A stretch of 64,000 nucleotides of DNA, taken from positions 209,095 through 273,094 of the forward strand of contig CAMLMV010000002.1 in NCBI GenBank assembly GCA_946481275.1. Direction: 5' to 3'. Positions 1-9,439 of the stretch are shown here, one piece after another. Positions within the stretch are counted from its first letter, which is position 1. Each line of letters begins with the position of its first letter. The translations under genes were made by a program, and so were the position numbers. The notes beneath the pieces are model-generated. The model worked only from the letters and a program-made list of their open reading frames with translations. It had not been told where the DNA came from and made no database searches. This stretch comes from an uncultured Massilia sp. (lineage in GTDB: Bacteria > Pseudomonadota > Gammaproteobacteria > Burkholderiales > Burkholderiaceae).

Positions 1-861
1 GTAGTAGCCGGTGACGGGGGGCGTCACGCCGGTCCAGGTCGCGCCGCCGTCGGTCGACTTGTACAGGTTGGCGCTCAGGCCGGCCGCGGCGGCGTAATCC
101 GGGGCCACCGCCGTGTAGATGGTCTGCGTGGCCGAGCCCGAGCCCGTCGTCGACGTGTCGAACAGCACGCTCTCGATGCCGCCCGAGGTGCGGCCCGGCA
201 GCGAGCCGATCTGGTCGCCCGGGTACTGGAACGTCGTCAGCGCAGTCACCTGGTTCCAGGTCTGGCCGTAGTCGGTGCTCTTCCACAGGCCCGACGTGCG
301 CGAACCGTAGTAAAGGACGGACGGTTTGTTCGGGTCGACCATCAGGCGTTCGCCGATGGCGCGGCCCGGATCGTTGGAACCGGCGCGGAACGGCAGGTCG
401 ACGTGCGTCCAGTTGTCGCCGCGGTCGGTGGAAATATACAGGCGGGCATTGGTGCCCTGCCAATCATACATGCCGGTGACGAGGTAGACGCGCTTGTCGT
501 CGGTCGGATCCAGGGCCACGCTTTCGGCCCCGTTATAGAATTCTTCGCGGACGCCGAAGCCGTCCGTGATCGGGGTCCAGCCCGAGGTGGCCGTGTCCCT
601 GCGGTAGACGCCGCCCATGTCGGTGCGCGCGTACAGCACGTTCGGGCTGGTCGGGTGGAAGATCAGGCCGGTCACGTAGCCGCTGCCGCCGTACTTCACG
701 CTCTGCCAGCGCGTACCGGTCGCCGCGACGTCGGCGCCGCCGCCGGACGCGCTGCCGACCATGGCCGCAAAGGAAGGCGATTGCGAGGACGGGCTGTCAC
801 CGCCGCAGGCCGCCACCAGGCCGGCCACGGCGCAGGCGAGGGCAAGAGTTTGCTTCTTCAT
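1..861 (-). CDS. GH74-like xyloglucanase / BNR-repeat lipoprotein, 3' end outside window
   Basis: Only the N-terminal 287 codons are present; the frame is still open at the window edge. The start follows a TTGGAG ribosome site and opens with a lipoprotein signal peptide ending in LVAAC, so the protein is probably anchored to a membrane or exported. The first mature domain has the GH74 pattern: W-x5-GGSGYVTGL, then LYARTDMGGVYR, then repeated Asp-box/sialidase-type turns (YISTDRGDNWT, WKSTDYGQTWN, YKSTDGGATWT). GH74 enzymes cut xyloglucan or related beta-glucans with a pair of seven-bladed propellers, so about two thirds of the protein is missing here. Other BNR-propeller proteins look similar. 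GH74 is the best fit, but the substrate cannot be told from this part. Confidence 0.75.
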   Translation of the reverse strand, partial: MKKQTLALACAVAGLVAACGGDSPSSQSPSFAAMVGSASGGGADVAATGTRWQSVKYGGSGYVTGLIFHPTSPNVLYARTDMGGVYRRDTATSGWTPITDGFGVREEFYNGAESVALDPTDDKRVYLVTGMYDWQGTNARLYISTDRGDNWTHVDLPFRAGSNDPGRAIGERLMVDPNKPSVLYYGSRTSGLWKSTDYGQTWNQVTALTTFQYPGDQIGSLPGRTSGGIESVLFDTSTTGSGSATQTIYTAVAPDYAAAAGLSANLYKSTDGGATWTGVTPPVTGYY

Positions 862-1296
862 GCTTGAACTCCAAGAAAGTGTAGGACCGTGTTGGCGGTC
901 GTTTGCTGCAATGCACCATCTCCGTCGGTACGGCCGCGGACGCGCCGTCACGATGAAGTCTAGGGATGGGAGAGGACAGGTGGGCGCGTCAAGGTCGCGG
1001 CCGCGGGGGGATCGTGTGTGCCATGAGGGTCTCCGTCGTTATCGTTTTATGTCGTTCCTACACCGGCTATGCAGCTGGCGTGAAATCGGTTTCTTTCGAC
1101 CTAGACTATTAGCAATACGTACGCGTTTCTTGCATTCGTAACTACGAAAGCTATAAAAATGCAGAAAATTGAAGAGATTTGCGCAGAATTTTTATTCGCG
1201 CCGGAGGGGTGTTGCAAAGGGTGTTGGCGGTTGCCTGTCACGATGCAGTTCATCAGTGTACAATCCCCGTTCGCTTTTTTTCTCTCACATTTCCAC
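862..1296. other. Divergent intergenic region between the GH74 gene and hemF
   Basis: No convincing gene lies in this 435-bp stretch. It carries the control regions of two divergent genes. A near-perfect palindrome, GC-A-TTCGTA-AC-TACGAA-A-GC, sits at 1132-1151. A TACAAT box at 1259-1264, about 33 bases before the hemF ATG, is the likely hemF -10. An in-frame ATG at 1159 would extend HemF by 46 residues, but that extension looks unlike the family N-terminus, so I do not use it. Confidence 0.5.
1132..1151. promoter_or_regulatory. 20-bp palindrome, candidate operator
   Basis: The two half-sites TTCGTA and TACGAA are exact inverse repeats separated by AC, and pairing continues in the outer GC/GC. 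It lies in the divergent region, closer to hemF than to the GH74 gene. The size and symmetry fit a dimeric repressor site such as those of LacI or TetR type. No regulator gene is adjacent, so the binding protein is unknown. Confidence 0.35.
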
Positions 1297-2208
1297 ATGG
1301 CTACAATTAATCCGGCCGCCGTCAAGGCCTGGCTGCTCGACCTCCAGGCGCGCATCGTGCAGGCGCTGGAAGACGTCGACGGCAAGACCTTTTTGCGCGA
1401 CACGTGGGAACGGGCCGAAGGCGGAGGCGGCGTATCGCGCCTCGTCGAAGGCGGGAATGTGATCGAGCGGGGCGGCGTGAATTTCTCGCACGTGCGCGGC
1501 GCCAGCCTGCCGCCGTCGGCGATGGCCGCGCGTCCGGAGCTCGCCGGCCGCGCGTGGGAAGCGATGGGCGTGTCGCTCGTGCTGCACCCGCACAATCCGT
1601 ACGCACCCACCGTGCATATGAACGTGCGCTTTTTCGAAGCGACGGCCGAGGGCAAGGACCCGGTCTGGTGGTTCGGCGGCGGCATGGACCTGACGCCTTG
1701 TTACGGCAACGAGGAGGACGCGCGCCACTTCCACCAGGTCTGCCACGACGCGCTGGCGCCGTTCGGCGACGGGCTGCATCCGCGCTTCAAGCGCTGGTGC
1801 GACGAGTATTTCTATATAAAACACCGCAAGGAAGCGCGCGGCGTCGGCGGCATCTTCTTCGACGACTTCAACGAACTCGGGTTCGAGCAGTCGTATGCCA
1901 TGGTGCAGAACGTCGGCAACGGCTTTCTCGATGCCTACCTGCCGATCCTGCAGCGCCGCAAGGACCAGCCGTACGGCGAACGCGAGCGCGATTTCCAGGC
2001 ATACCGGCGCGGGCGCTACGTGGAGTTCAACCTCGTGTGGGACCGCGGTACGCTGTTCGGCCTGCAGTCGGGCGGCCGGACGGAAGCGATCCTGATGTCG
2101 ATGCCGCCGATCGTCAAATGGCGCTACGACTGGCACCCGGAGCCGGGCAGCCCGGAAGAAAAGCTGTATACCGACTTCCTGCCGCACCGGGATTGGCTCG
2201 CCCCGTGA
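1297..2208 (+). CDS. hemF: Oxygen-dependent coproporphyrinogen III oxidase
   Basis: HemF oxidatively decarboxylates coproporphyrinogen III to protoporphyrinogen IX in the cytoplasm, using O2, in haem synthesis. The 303-aa product has the usual family length. It contains the family signatures [38 protein letters not shown] and [10 protein letters not shown], and ends with the typical SMPP..KWRYDW block. The ATG is chosen because it gives the normal N-terminus. The last bases overlap the start of nadD (GTGA), so the two are translationally coupled, and hemF leads the housekeeping run that continues to rng. Confidence 0.96.
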   Translation: MATINPAAVKAWLLDLQARIVQALEDVDGKTFLRDTWERAEGGGGVSRLVEGGNVIERGGVNFSHVRGASLPPSAMAARPELAGRAWEAMGVSLVLHPHNPYAPTVHMNVRFFEATAEGKDPVWWFGGGMDLTPCYGNEEDARHFHQVCHDALAPFGDGLHPRFKRWCDEYFYIKHRKEARGVGGIFFDDFNELGFEQSYAMVQNVGNGFLDAYLPILQRRKDQPYGERERDFQAYRRGRYVEFNLVWDRGTLFGLQSGGRTEAILMSMPPIVKWRYDWHPEPGSPEEKLYTDFLPHRDWLAP

Positions 2209-2864
2209 CCCGCTGCGTTGCTCTGCTGGGCGGCAGTTTCGACCCGGTACATTACGGCCACGTCGCACTGGCCGAGCTGTTCGCGCGCCAGCTCCATCCG
2301 GACGAATTGCGCGTGCTGCCCGCCGGCCAGCCGTGGCAAAAGAAGAGCGGCCTGGAAGCGGGCGATGCCGACCGCGTGGCCATGCTGGAGCTGGCGTTCG
2401 CAGGGAGCGCCGCGCCCGTGACGATCGATACCCGCGAAATCGACCGCCACGGCGCCACGTACACGGTCGAAACCCTGCGCGGCCTGCGCGCCGAGCTGGG
2501 GCCGGATACATCCATCGTGTTCGTGATGGGCGCGGACCAGTTGCAGAAGCTGGACACCTGGCGCGACTGGCGCGACCTGTTCGCGCTGGCCAATTTCGGC
2601 GTCGCCGCCCGCCCCGGCTACCGGCTCGACGACGCCGCGCTGCCGCCCGCCGTGGCGCTTGAGTTGGCGCAGCGGCGCGCGTCGTTCGACGACGTGCGCG
2701 CCAGCCCGGCGGGCAGGGTCTGCCTGGCGCACACGCTGGCCATCGACATCTCGGCCACGCAGGTGCGCGCTGCCCTGCACGCTGTACCCCGTACTGACAT
2801 AAGCGCGCTCGTTGCGCCGCAAGTGCTAGACTATATTCAACAACATAACTTGTACAAAAACTAA
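2205..2864 (+). CDS. nadD: Nicotinate-nucleotide adenylyltransferase
   Basis: NadD joins ATP and nicotinate mononucleotide to give deamido-NAD in NAD synthesis. The product is 219 aa when started at the GTG that overlaps the hemF stop. It has the nucleotidyltransferase motif [11 protein letters not shown] at residues 10-20, with the two His of the HxxH signature, and the C-terminal [10 protein letters not shown] (ISxTxxR) motif that completes the ATP site. The stop codon shares one base with the rsfS start (TAATG). nadD next to rsfS and rlmH is a widespread bacterial arrangement and supports both calls. Confidence 0.95.
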   Translation: MTRCVALLGGSFDPVHYGHVALAELFARQLHPDELRVLPAGQPWQKKSGLEAGDADRVAMLELAFAGSAAPVTIDTREIDRHGATYTVETLRGLRAELGPDTSIVFVMGADQLQKLDTWRDWRDLFALANFGVAARPGYRLDDAALPPAVALELAQRRASFDDVRASPAGRVCLAHTLAIDISATQVRAALHAVPRTDISALVAPQVLDYIQQHNLYKN

Positions 2865-3529
2865 TGGATATCAAGAAACTGCAAACGCTCGTCGTCGACG
2901 CCCTCGAAGACGTCAAGGGCCAGGACATCGTTCTGTTCGACACGACGCACCTGACCAGCCTGTTCGACCGCATCGCGGTCGTGTCGGGCACGTCGAATCG
3001 CCAGACCAAGGCGCTGGCCGCCTCGGTGCGCGACAAGGTCAAGGAAGCAGGCGGCGACGTGGTCGGGCTGGAAGGCGAAGACACGGGTGAATGGGTCCTC
3101 GTCGACCTGGGCGACATGATCGTGCACATCATGCAGCCGGCCATCCGCCAGTACTACCGCCTGGAAGAAATCTGGGGCGACAAGCCCGTGAAACTGGGCG
3201 CCGCCAAGCGCAAGTCGACGCTTGAGGGCCAGGAAGCGGCCGCGCCGAAGGGCAAGTCGAAGCACCTCGCCGCCAACCAGGAACAGGAAGAAGCCAAGCC
3301 GGTGCGCGAGCGCAAGCCGGCGGCCAAGAAGTCGGCTGACGCCAAGCCGGCCGCCAGGAAGCCTGCCGCCAAGAAGATCCCGACGGGTGCTACCGTGAAG
3401 GTGGCCGTGTCGAAGACGGCCGCCGCCGATGCGAAAGCCGCCAAGGCTGCGAAGGCGGCGAAGGTTGCAGCGGAAGGCGCCGCACCAGCCAAGAAAGTCA
3501 TCCGCCGCATCAAGAAAACCGAAGAATAA
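2864..3529 (+). CDS. rsfS: Ribosomal silencing factor RsfS with a long Lys/Ala tail
   Basis: RsfS binds ribosomal protein uL14 on the large subunit and blocks subunit joining when nutrients are short. Residues 1 to about 115 form the normal Iojap/RsfS domain, with DTTHLTSLFDRIAVVSGTSNRQ and the WVLVDLGDMIVHIM block. The remaining hundred or so residues are a basic, Ala/Lys/Pro-rich tail (repeats such as AAKAAKAAKVAA and KPAARKPAAKK) that ordinary RsfS of about 110-120 aa lacks. The tail looks like a histone-H1-type nucleic-acid-binding extension. The gene starts one base inside nadD and ends six bases before rlmH. Confidence 0.93.
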   Translation: MDIKKLQTLVVDALEDVKGQDIVLFDTTHLTSLFDRIAVVSGTSNRQTKALAASVRDKVKEAGGDVVGLEGEDTGEWVLVDLGDMIVHIMQPAIRQYYRLEEIWGDKPVKLGAAKRKSTLEGQEAAAPKGKSKHLAANQEQEEAKPVRERKPAAKKSADAKPAARKPAAKKIPTGATVKVAVSKTAAADAKAAKAAKAAKVAAEGAAPAKKVIRRIKKTEE

Positions 3530-3535
3530 ACTGCG

Positions 3536-4006
3536 ATGCAGTTGTTCATCGTCGCGGTCGGCCACAAGATGCCGGCCTGGATCGAGACCGGCTTCGCGGA
3601 ATACGTCAAACGCATGCCGCCGGAGCTGCGCATCGTGCTGAAGGAAGTGAAACCGGTCGAACGGTCCGGCAGCAAGACGGCGGCCACCGCGATGGCGCTC
3701 GAACGCGAGCGCATCGAGGCCGTGCTGCCGAAAGGCGTACGCATCGTCGCCCTCGACGAGCGCGGCAAGGACCTCACCAGCGTGGGCCTGTCGCAGGCGC
3801 TGGAGGCCTGGCAGCAGGACGGGCGCGATGTCGCCTTCCTGATCGGCGGGGCCGACGGCCTCGATCCGGAACTCAAGGCGCGCGCGGACGGTCTGATCCG
3901 CATCTCCAGCATGACGCTGCCGCACGGTATCGTGCGCGTGATGCTGGCAGAGCAGTTATATCGTGCGTGGTCCATCACCCAGAACCACCCTTACCATCGG
4001 GTATGA
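3536..4006 (+). CDS. rlmH: 23S rRNA (pseudouridine1915-N3)-methyltransferase
   Basis: RlmH is a SPOUT-fold enzyme that methylates pseudouridine 1915 in helix 69 of 23S rRNA on assembled ribosomes. The 156-aa length is typical. The C-terminal knot is complete: [11 protein letters not shown] for SAM binding, then [24 protein letters not shown] and the invariant end NHPYHR. It sits tightly between rsfS and maf, as part of the same operon. Confidence 0.97.
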   Translation: MQLFIVAVGHKMPAWIETGFAEYVKRMPPELRIVLKEVKPVERSGSKTAATAMALERERIEAVLPKGVRIVALDERGKDLTSVGLSQALEAWQQDGRDVAFLIGGADGLDPELKARADGLIRISSMTLPHGIVRVMLAEQLYRAWSITQNHPYHRV

Positions 4007-4010
4007 GCCG

Positions 4011-4631
4011 ATGAAACTGCCCGACAAGAAAATCTACCTCGCCTCCAAGAGCCCGCGCCGCCGCGAACTGCTGCGCCAGGTCGGCATCGATTTCGACATC
4101 CTCAGCCTGCGCTCCGATCCCGCCCGCGGCATCGACGTCAGCGAAGACACGTTCGCGGGCGAGCCCGCGCAGGACTACGTGGCCCGCGTGGCGCGCGAAA
4201 AAGGCGCGTTCGCGTGGAACGTGCTGCACATGCGTCGCATGCCGCTGCGTCCCGTGCTGTCGGCCGACACGACCGTCACCATCGACGGCGAAATCCTCGG
4301 CAAGCCGGCCGACCCGAAGGAAGCGCATGCGATGCTGGAACGCCTGTCGGGCCGCACGCACCAGGTGCTGACGTCGGTCGCGCTGCACTACACGGACGTG
4401 TTCGAGCAGGTGACGCAGGTGTCGAACGTGCGCTTCGCGCAGCTTTCGCCGGACGCGATCCGCGCGTATTGCGCGACGCCCGAACCCTACGACAAGGCCG
4501 GCGCCTATGGCATCCAGGGCCTCGCCGCCCTGTTCATCGAGCATATCGAAGGCAGCCATTCCGGCATCATGGGCTTGCCCGTGTTCGAGACGGCGCAGTT
4601 ACTGCAGAAAGCGGGCGTCAGCGCGTTGTAA
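4011..4631 (+). CDS. maf: Maf-family nucleoside triphosphate pyrophosphatase (YhdE-type)
   Basis: Maf proteins hydrolyse non-canonical or unwanted NTPs to NMP and pyrophosphate; the YhdE subgroup prefers dTTP and UTP. The 206-aa product begins with the signature YLASKSPRRRELL and contains SADTTVTIDGEILGKP, LSGRTHQVLT and DKAGAYGIQG, the last being the YhdE-like block. Its ATG lies four bases after the rlmH stop. Longer upstream frames overlap rlmH and would add residues foreign to the family. Substrate preference is inferred from sequence type only. Confidence 0.92.
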   Translation: MKLPDKKIYLASKSPRRRELLRQVGIDFDILSLRSDPARGIDVSEDTFAGEPAQDYVARVAREKGAFAWNVLHMRRMPLRPVLSADTTVTIDGEILGKPADPKEAHAMLERLSGRTHQVLTSVALHYTDVFEQVTQVSNVRFAQLSPDAIRAYCATPEPYDKAGAYGIQGLAALFIEHIEGSHSGIMGLPVFETAQLLQKAGVSAL

Positions 4632-4683
4632 GGTAGTCACACCGTGTATGATGTGACCCCAGACAACAATTAAAACCGGCCTC

Positions 4684-6159
4684 ATGACTGAAGACATCCT
4701 GATCAATATCAACCCGCAAGAAACACGGGTCGCGCTGGTGGTACAGGGTGCCGTACAAGAACTGCACATCGAGCGTACGCTCACCCGCGGCCTCGCGGGC
4801 AACGTCTACCTCGGCAAGGTCGTGCGCGTGCTGCCGGGCATGCAGTCGGCCTTCATCGACATCGGCCTCGAACGCGCCGCGTTCCTGCACGTGGCCGACA
4901 TCTGGGAAGCCCGGCCCCATGACGGCGCCAATGGCAGCAGCAGCGCCCCGCCGACCCCCATCGAAAAAATCCTGTTCGACGGCCAGGTGCTGACCGTGCA
5001 AGTGATCAAGGACCCGATCGGCACCAAGGGCGCGCGCCTGTCCACGCAGATCTCGATCGCGGGCCGGATGCTCGTCTACCTCCCGCAGGATAAACACATC
5101 GGCATCTCGCAAAAGATCGAGAAGGAATCCGAGCGCGAAGCCCTGCGCGCGCGCCTCGCGGGCCTGCTGCCGCCGGACGAGAAAGGCGGCTACATCGTGC
5201 GCACGCAGGCCGAGGATGCATCCGACGCCGACCTCGCCGCCGACGTCGACTACCTGCGCAAGACGTGGGGCGCGATCATGACGGGTGCGCGCACGCGTCC
5301 CGCGACGAGCCTGCTGTACCAGGACCTGAGCCTGGCCCAGCGCGTGCTGCGCGACTTCGTGCACGACGAGACGGCCGCGATCCTCGTCGACTCGCGCGAA
5401 AACTATGTGAAACTGGTCGAATTCGCCCAGGTCTACACGCCCAGCGTGCTGTCGCGCCTGCAGCATTACACGGGCGAGCGCCCGCTGTTCGACCTGTACG
5501 GCGTCGAGGAAGAGATCCTGCGCGCGCTGGGCCGGCGCGTGGATCTGAAGTCCGGCGGCTACCTGATCGTCGACCAGACCGAGGCGATGACGACCATCGA
5601 CGTCAACACGGGCGGCTTCGTGGGCGGGCGCAACTTCGCCGACACGATCTTCAAGACGAACCTGGAAGCGGCCCACGCCATCGCGCGCCAGCTGCGGCTG
5701 CGCAACCTGGGCGGCATCATCATCCTCGACTTCATCGACATGGAGAACAACGAGCACCGCAACGCCGTGCTCGCGGAACTCAAGAAGACGCTGTCGCGCG
5801 ACCGCACGAAGGTGTCCGTGAGCGGGTTCTCGGCGCTGGGCCTCGTCGAAATGACACGCAAGCGCACGCGCGAATCGCTGGCCCACATCCTGTGCGAGCC
5901 CTGCCCCGCCTGCGGCGGCAAGGGCCAGGTCAAGACGAGCCGGACGATCTGCTACGAGATCCTGCGCGAACTGCTGCGCGAGGCCAAGCAGTTCAACCCG
6001 CGCGAATTCCGCATCGTCGCGTCGCAGGAAGTGATCGACCTGTTCCTCGAGGAAGAGTCGCAGCATCTCGCCATGCTCGGCGACTTCATCGGCAAGAAGA
6101 TCTCGCTGCAGGTGGAGCGCGGGTATCACCAGGAACAGTACGACGTGATCCTGATGTAA
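4684..6159 (+). CDS. rng: Ribonuclease G
   Basis: RNase G is the single-strand endonuclease that matures the 5' end of 16S rRNA and cuts some mRNAs. The 491-aa product matches RNase G rather than the much longer RNase E, because it has no long disordered C-terminal scaffold. It has an S1-type RNA-binding region near residues 35-130, the catalytic DNase-I-like block with TTIDVNTGGFVGGRN and GGIIILDFIDM (metal-binding Asp residues), the RTRESL segment, and the Zn-link CPACGGKG near residue 405. A 52-bp gap separates it from maf and may hold its own promoter (TATGAT at 4647). Confidence 0.96.
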   Translation: MTEDILININPQETRVALVVQGAVQELHIERTLTRGLAGNVYLGKVVRVLPGMQSAFIDIGLERAAFLHVADIWEARPHDGANGSSSAPPTPIEKILFDGQVLTVQVIKDPIGTKGARLSTQISIAGRMLVYLPQDKHIGISQKIEKESEREALRARLAGLLPPDEKGGYIVRTQAEDASDADLAADVDYLRKTWGAIMTGARTRPATSLLYQDLSLAQRVLRDFVHDETAAILVDSRENYVKLVEFAQVYTPSVLSRLQHYTGERPLFDLYGVEEEILRALGRRVDLKSGGYLIVDQTEAMTTIDVNTGGFVGGRNFADTIFKTNLEAAHAIARQLRLRNLGGIIILDFIDMENNEHRNAVLAELKKTLSRDRTKVSVSGFSALGLVEMTRKRTRESLAHILCEPCPACGGKGQVKTSRTICYEILRELLREAKQFNPREFRIVASQEVIDLFLEEESQHLAMLGDFIGKKISLQVERGYHQEQYDVILM

Positions 6160-6234
6160 CGCTGCCGAAAATCATAAGCGGCATCGGGTTTTTCCATAGT
6201 CGACAGCCGCGCCCGCCCTTGATAGTGTTGCAGG

Positions 6235-9081
6235 ATGCTTAACAGACGCAACTTCCTCAAGAGCGCCGGCGCGCTCGCCACCACGTCGGTCTTCGGCCAG
6301 TCCGCCGCGTACGCGCAAACCAGCCAGGCGCGCCCCGCGCCCGGGCGCACGATCGTGTCGCTCAACAAGGGCTGGCGCTTCCATGAAGGCGACATCGCGT
6401 TCCCGGTCATCCGCGGCCATGGCTGGACCTACGCCAACGCCAAGGCCGGGAATGCCGGCGGCGCGGCCGCGCCCGGATTCGACGATTCCGAATGGGACAG
6501 CATCACGCTGCCGCACGACTTCGCCAGCGCGCAGGTGCCCGACCAGAACACCAACGTGGCGCAGGGCTACCGCAAGCGCGGCATCGGCTGGTACCGCACG
6601 CTGATCCGCCTGGACGAGGCCGACCACGGCAAGCACATCGAACTGCAGCTCGACGGCATCGCGACCCTCGCCACCGTCTGGTTCAACGGCACGCAGGTGG
6701 CGCACACGTGGAGCGGCTACAGCTCGCTCTACATCGACCTGACCCCGTTCGCCACCTACGGCGACGCGCTCAACGCGCTGGTGGTCCGCGCCGATGCCGA
6801 CACCATGCAGGGCTGGTGGTACGAAGGCGCCGGCATCTATCGCAACACGTGGCTCGTCAAGCGCGAGCAGGTGCACATCGTCACCGACGGCGTGTTCGCC
6901 CATCCGGTATTCGCCGATGGCCAGTGGACCATTCCGCTCGAAGTGACCTTGTACAACATCCGCAAGAGCGCGCAGCGGGTGCAGGTCGAGAGCATCCTCG
7001 TCGACGCCGACGGCAGGACAGTGGCCAGCTTCGGCGCCCCGGCCGACGTCGGCGTGCTGGCGCGCCAGGTCGTCGCCGGCAGCATGCGCGTGGCCGCGCC
7101 GAAGCTGTGGAGCCTGGAAGAGCGCAACCTGTACAGCGTGCGTACCCGGGTGCTGCAGGACGGCAGGCTGCTCGACGAAGTCGTCACCCGCTGCGGCTTC
7201 CGCACCCAGCGCTTCGACCCCGGGCAAGGCTTCTTCCTCAACGACACGCACGTCAAGCTGCAAGGCGTGTGCATCCACCAGGACCATGCGGGGGTCGGCG
7301 TGGCCGTGCATTACGGCCTGCTCGACTACCGCATGCGCCGCCTCAAGGAACTGGGCGTCAATGCGATCCGCTGTTCGCACAATGCCCAGGACAAGCGCTT
7401 CTACGAGCTGTGCGACGAGCTGGGCTTCCTCGTGATGGACGAAAACCGCGTGTTCAACCCGTCGCCGGAGCACGTCGACGAGCTGGCGTGGCTGGTGCGC
7501 TGCCACCGCAACCACCCGTCCATCATCCTGTGGTCGGTATTCAACGAAGAACCGGTCCAGGGCACCGAGCAGGGCTACGAGATGGTGCGCCGCATGGTCG
7601 CCGCCGTGCGCACGCTCGACACGTCGCGTCCCACCACGGCCGCCATGAACGCCGGCCAGTTCGAGCCCGCCAACGCGGCGCAGGCCGTCGACGTCGTCGG
7701 TTTCAATTACCAGTACCAGGCCTACGACGCCTTCCACCAGGCCTTCCCGACCGTGCCGATGACGTCGTCCGAAGACACGTCGGCCTTCCAGACGCGCGGC
7801 GAATACGTGACCGTCCCCGACAAGCACATCTTCGCCGGGTACGACGACGATGCGTCCTCCTGGGGCTCGACGCACCGGATTGGCTGGAAAGCCGTGGCCG
7901 AGCGGCCGTTCGTGGCCGGGGCGTTCGTGTGGACCGGCTTCGACTACCACGGCGAGCCCACGCCGCACGAATGGCCATCGAATTCTTCGTTCTTCGGCAT
8001 CATGGACCTGTGCGGCTTCGCGAAGGACGCCTTCTGGCTGCACCAGGCCCAGTGGCGCAAGGAACCGGTGCTGCGGCTGGCGCCGCACTGGAACTGGGCC
8101 GGCAAGGAAGGCCAGCCCATCACCGTGATGGCGTTCCACAACATGGATGAAGTCGAAGTGTTCCTGAACGGCCGCTCGCAAGGGCGCCAGAAAGGCGACA
8201 TCTACGAGATGAACCGCTGGCAGGTGCCGTATGCGCCCGGCAAGCTGTCGGCCGTGGGCTATCGCGGCGGCAAGGTGGCCAGGCGGTTCGAGGTCGAGAC
8301 CACCGGCGCGCCGGTCGCGCTCAAGCTCACCCCGGACCGCCGGTTCATGCTGGGCGACGGCCTCGACGCCCAGCCCATCCAGGTCGAAGCACTCGATGCG
8401 CAGGGCCGCCACGTGCCCCTGGCGCAGCACCAGATCGTGTTCCAGGCCGCGGGCGGCGACATCATCGGCCTGGGCAACGGCAACCCGAACGACACCAGCA
8501 GCGAGAAGGGCAACACGCGCGCCCTGTTCAATGGACTGGCCCAGGTGATCGTGCAGACCCGCGAAGGCAGCGCGGGCACCCTCAGGCTGGGCGCCAGCGC
8601 GCCCGGTCTCAAACCGGCCGTGCTCGACGTCGAGGTGCGCACGGCCCGGCCGTGGGCGTACCAGGCCACGTCGGCGCCCGTGCAGATCCTCGATGGCTGG
8701 CGCTCGTCGCCGCTGGGTTCGTCCCCGATCGATCCCAACCTGCGTCCCGCCGGCACCGACATGAATTCGTGGGGCTGGATCACGCCCGGCACCCGCGCCA
8801 AAGCGGCCGAGCAGACCGGCTACATGCTGTACGCCACCGACGTGCGGCCCTTCGCCCGCGTGCGCAAGCACGGCGGCAGGCTGGAACTCCTCGAGGTCAC
8901 GGGCCCATGCCAGGTTTTCATCGACGGCAGGAAAGTGGCAGAAAAAACCACCGGCGCTCCCGGGCCGCTGCGCGTCGCCTTCCCGGCCGGCGAGGCGGCC
9001 TCCCGCCTGAGCGTGCTATGCCCGTTGACGGCCGGGCAACCACACGGCCTGAGCGGCGTCGTGCGCCTGTTGTCTCTCTAA
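6235..9081 (+). CDS. Tat-exported GH2-family beta-galactosidase-like glycosidase
   Basis: The N-terminus carries a twin-arginine signal (NRRNFLKS followed by a hydrophobic stretch and AYA), so the folded enzyme is probably sent to the periplasm. The mature protein has the GH2 order: sugar-binding jelly roll, immunoglobulin-like domain, TIM barrel, then C-terminal domains. The acid/base is visible in WSVFNEEP (N437-E438), and the likely nucleophile is E513 in TSSEDTSAFQTRG. FVWTGFDYHGEPTPHEW and SSFFGIMDLCGFAKD are typical of the beta-galactosidase subgroup with a DUF4982-like C-terminal domain. At 948 aa the length is normal. It stands alone, with no sugar transporter beside it, so the true substrate is uncertain. 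Confidence 0.88.
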   Translation: MLNRRNFLKSAGALATTSVFGQSAAYAQTSQARPAPGRTIVSLNKGWRFHEGDIAFPVIRGHGWTYANAKAGNAGGAAAPGFDDSEWDSITLPHDFASAQVPDQNTNVAQGYRKRGIGWYRTLIRLDEADHGKHIELQLDGIATLATVWFNGTQVAHTWSGYSSLYIDLTPFATYGDALNALVVRADADTMQGWWYEGAGIYRNTWLVKREQVHIVTDGVFAHPVFADGQWTIPLEVTLYNIRKSAQRVQVESILVDADGRTVASFGAPADVGVLARQVVAGSMRVAAPKLWSLEERNLYSVRTRVLQDGRLLDEVVTRCGFRTQRFDPGQGFFLNDTHVKLQGVCIHQDHAGVGVAVHYGLLDYRMRRLKELGVNAIRCSHNAQDKRFYELCDELGFLVMDENRVFNPSPEHVDELAWLVRCHRNHPSIILWSVFNEEPVQGTEQGYEMVRRMVAAVRTLDTSRPTTAAMNAGQFEPANAAQAVDVVGFNYQYQAYDAFHQAFPTVPMTSSEDTSAFQTRGEYVTVPDKHIFAGYDDDASSWGSTHRIGWKAVAERPFVAGAFVWTGFDYHGEPTPHEWPSNSSFFGIMDLCGFAKDAFWLHQAQWRKEPVLRLAPHWNWAGKEGQPITVMAFHNMDEVEVFLNGRSQGRQKGDIYEMNRWQVPYAPGKLSAVGYRGGKVARRFEVETTGAPVALKLTPDRRFMLGDGLDAQPIQVEALDAQGRHVPLAQHQIVFQAAGGDIIGLGNGNPNDTSSEKGNTRALFNGLAQVIVQTREGSAGTLRLGASAPGLKPAVLDVEVRTARPWAYQATSAPVQILDGWRSSPLGSSPIDPNLRPAGTDMNSWGWITPGTRAKAAEQTGYMLYATDVRPFARVRKHGGRLELLEVTGPCQVFIDGRKVAEKTTGAPGPLRVAFPAGEAASRLSVLCPLTAGQPHGLSGVVRLLSL

Positions 9082-9439
9082 ATCTCCAGCGGGAGTCCGC
9101 ATGGCGTAGAATCAAGCCCCTTCGTGCCGACGGCACGGCGGGGCCGATGTTAATTTAATACGCCAGTTTCGCCGTCTCCAGGACAAGGATTTGTCATCCT
9201 GTTCAGTTCATGTTGCTCGCACAGGACAATGCGTCTAAAAATATGGCCAGGGGCAACGCAATGTCCCGGTTTGGACTACAATTCGAGACAATTTGTTGAA
9301 GATTTCTAGAGTTGGCGGTAGTGTGCATCCCCACCACGCAGATGCGCAGCCAGCCGACCGGTTAGCGCTGCTGATTCGCAGACCCTGATACACCGCTGGC
9401 GGCGTCGGACAACAACTGGCAGGCGACCCGTAAGAGACA
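9082..9439. other. 358-bp intergenic region before the GT9 gene
   Basis: No supported gene. The stretch is visibly richer in A/T than the genes around it (for example TTAATTTAATA at 9149-9159). A TACAAT box at 9277-9282 is the best -10 candidate for the downstream glycosyltransferase, which would give a leader of about 150 bases. No hairpin with a T-run follows the GH2 gene. A 26-codon ORF at 9229-9309 is not convincing. Confidence 0.35.

Noticed and set aside
403..867. 154-aa plus-strand frame in the GH74 region
   Set aside because: Antisense to the lipoprotein gene, whose signal peptide and Asp-box repeats are clear.
1159..1296. 46-residue N-terminal extension of HemF
   Set aside because: The added residues do not look like the family N-terminus and overlap the likely promoter; the ATG at 1297 gives the normal length.
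6172..8871. 899-aa minus-strand frame opposite the GH2 gene
   Set aside because: It is the antisense shadow of a G/C-rich gene: His/Arg/Val-rich with no domains, while the plus strand shows a full GH2 enzyme.
9229..9309. 26-codon ORF upstream of the GT9 gene
   Set aside because: The AGGA is only one or two bases from the ATG, and there is no coupling to the next gene or other sign of coding.
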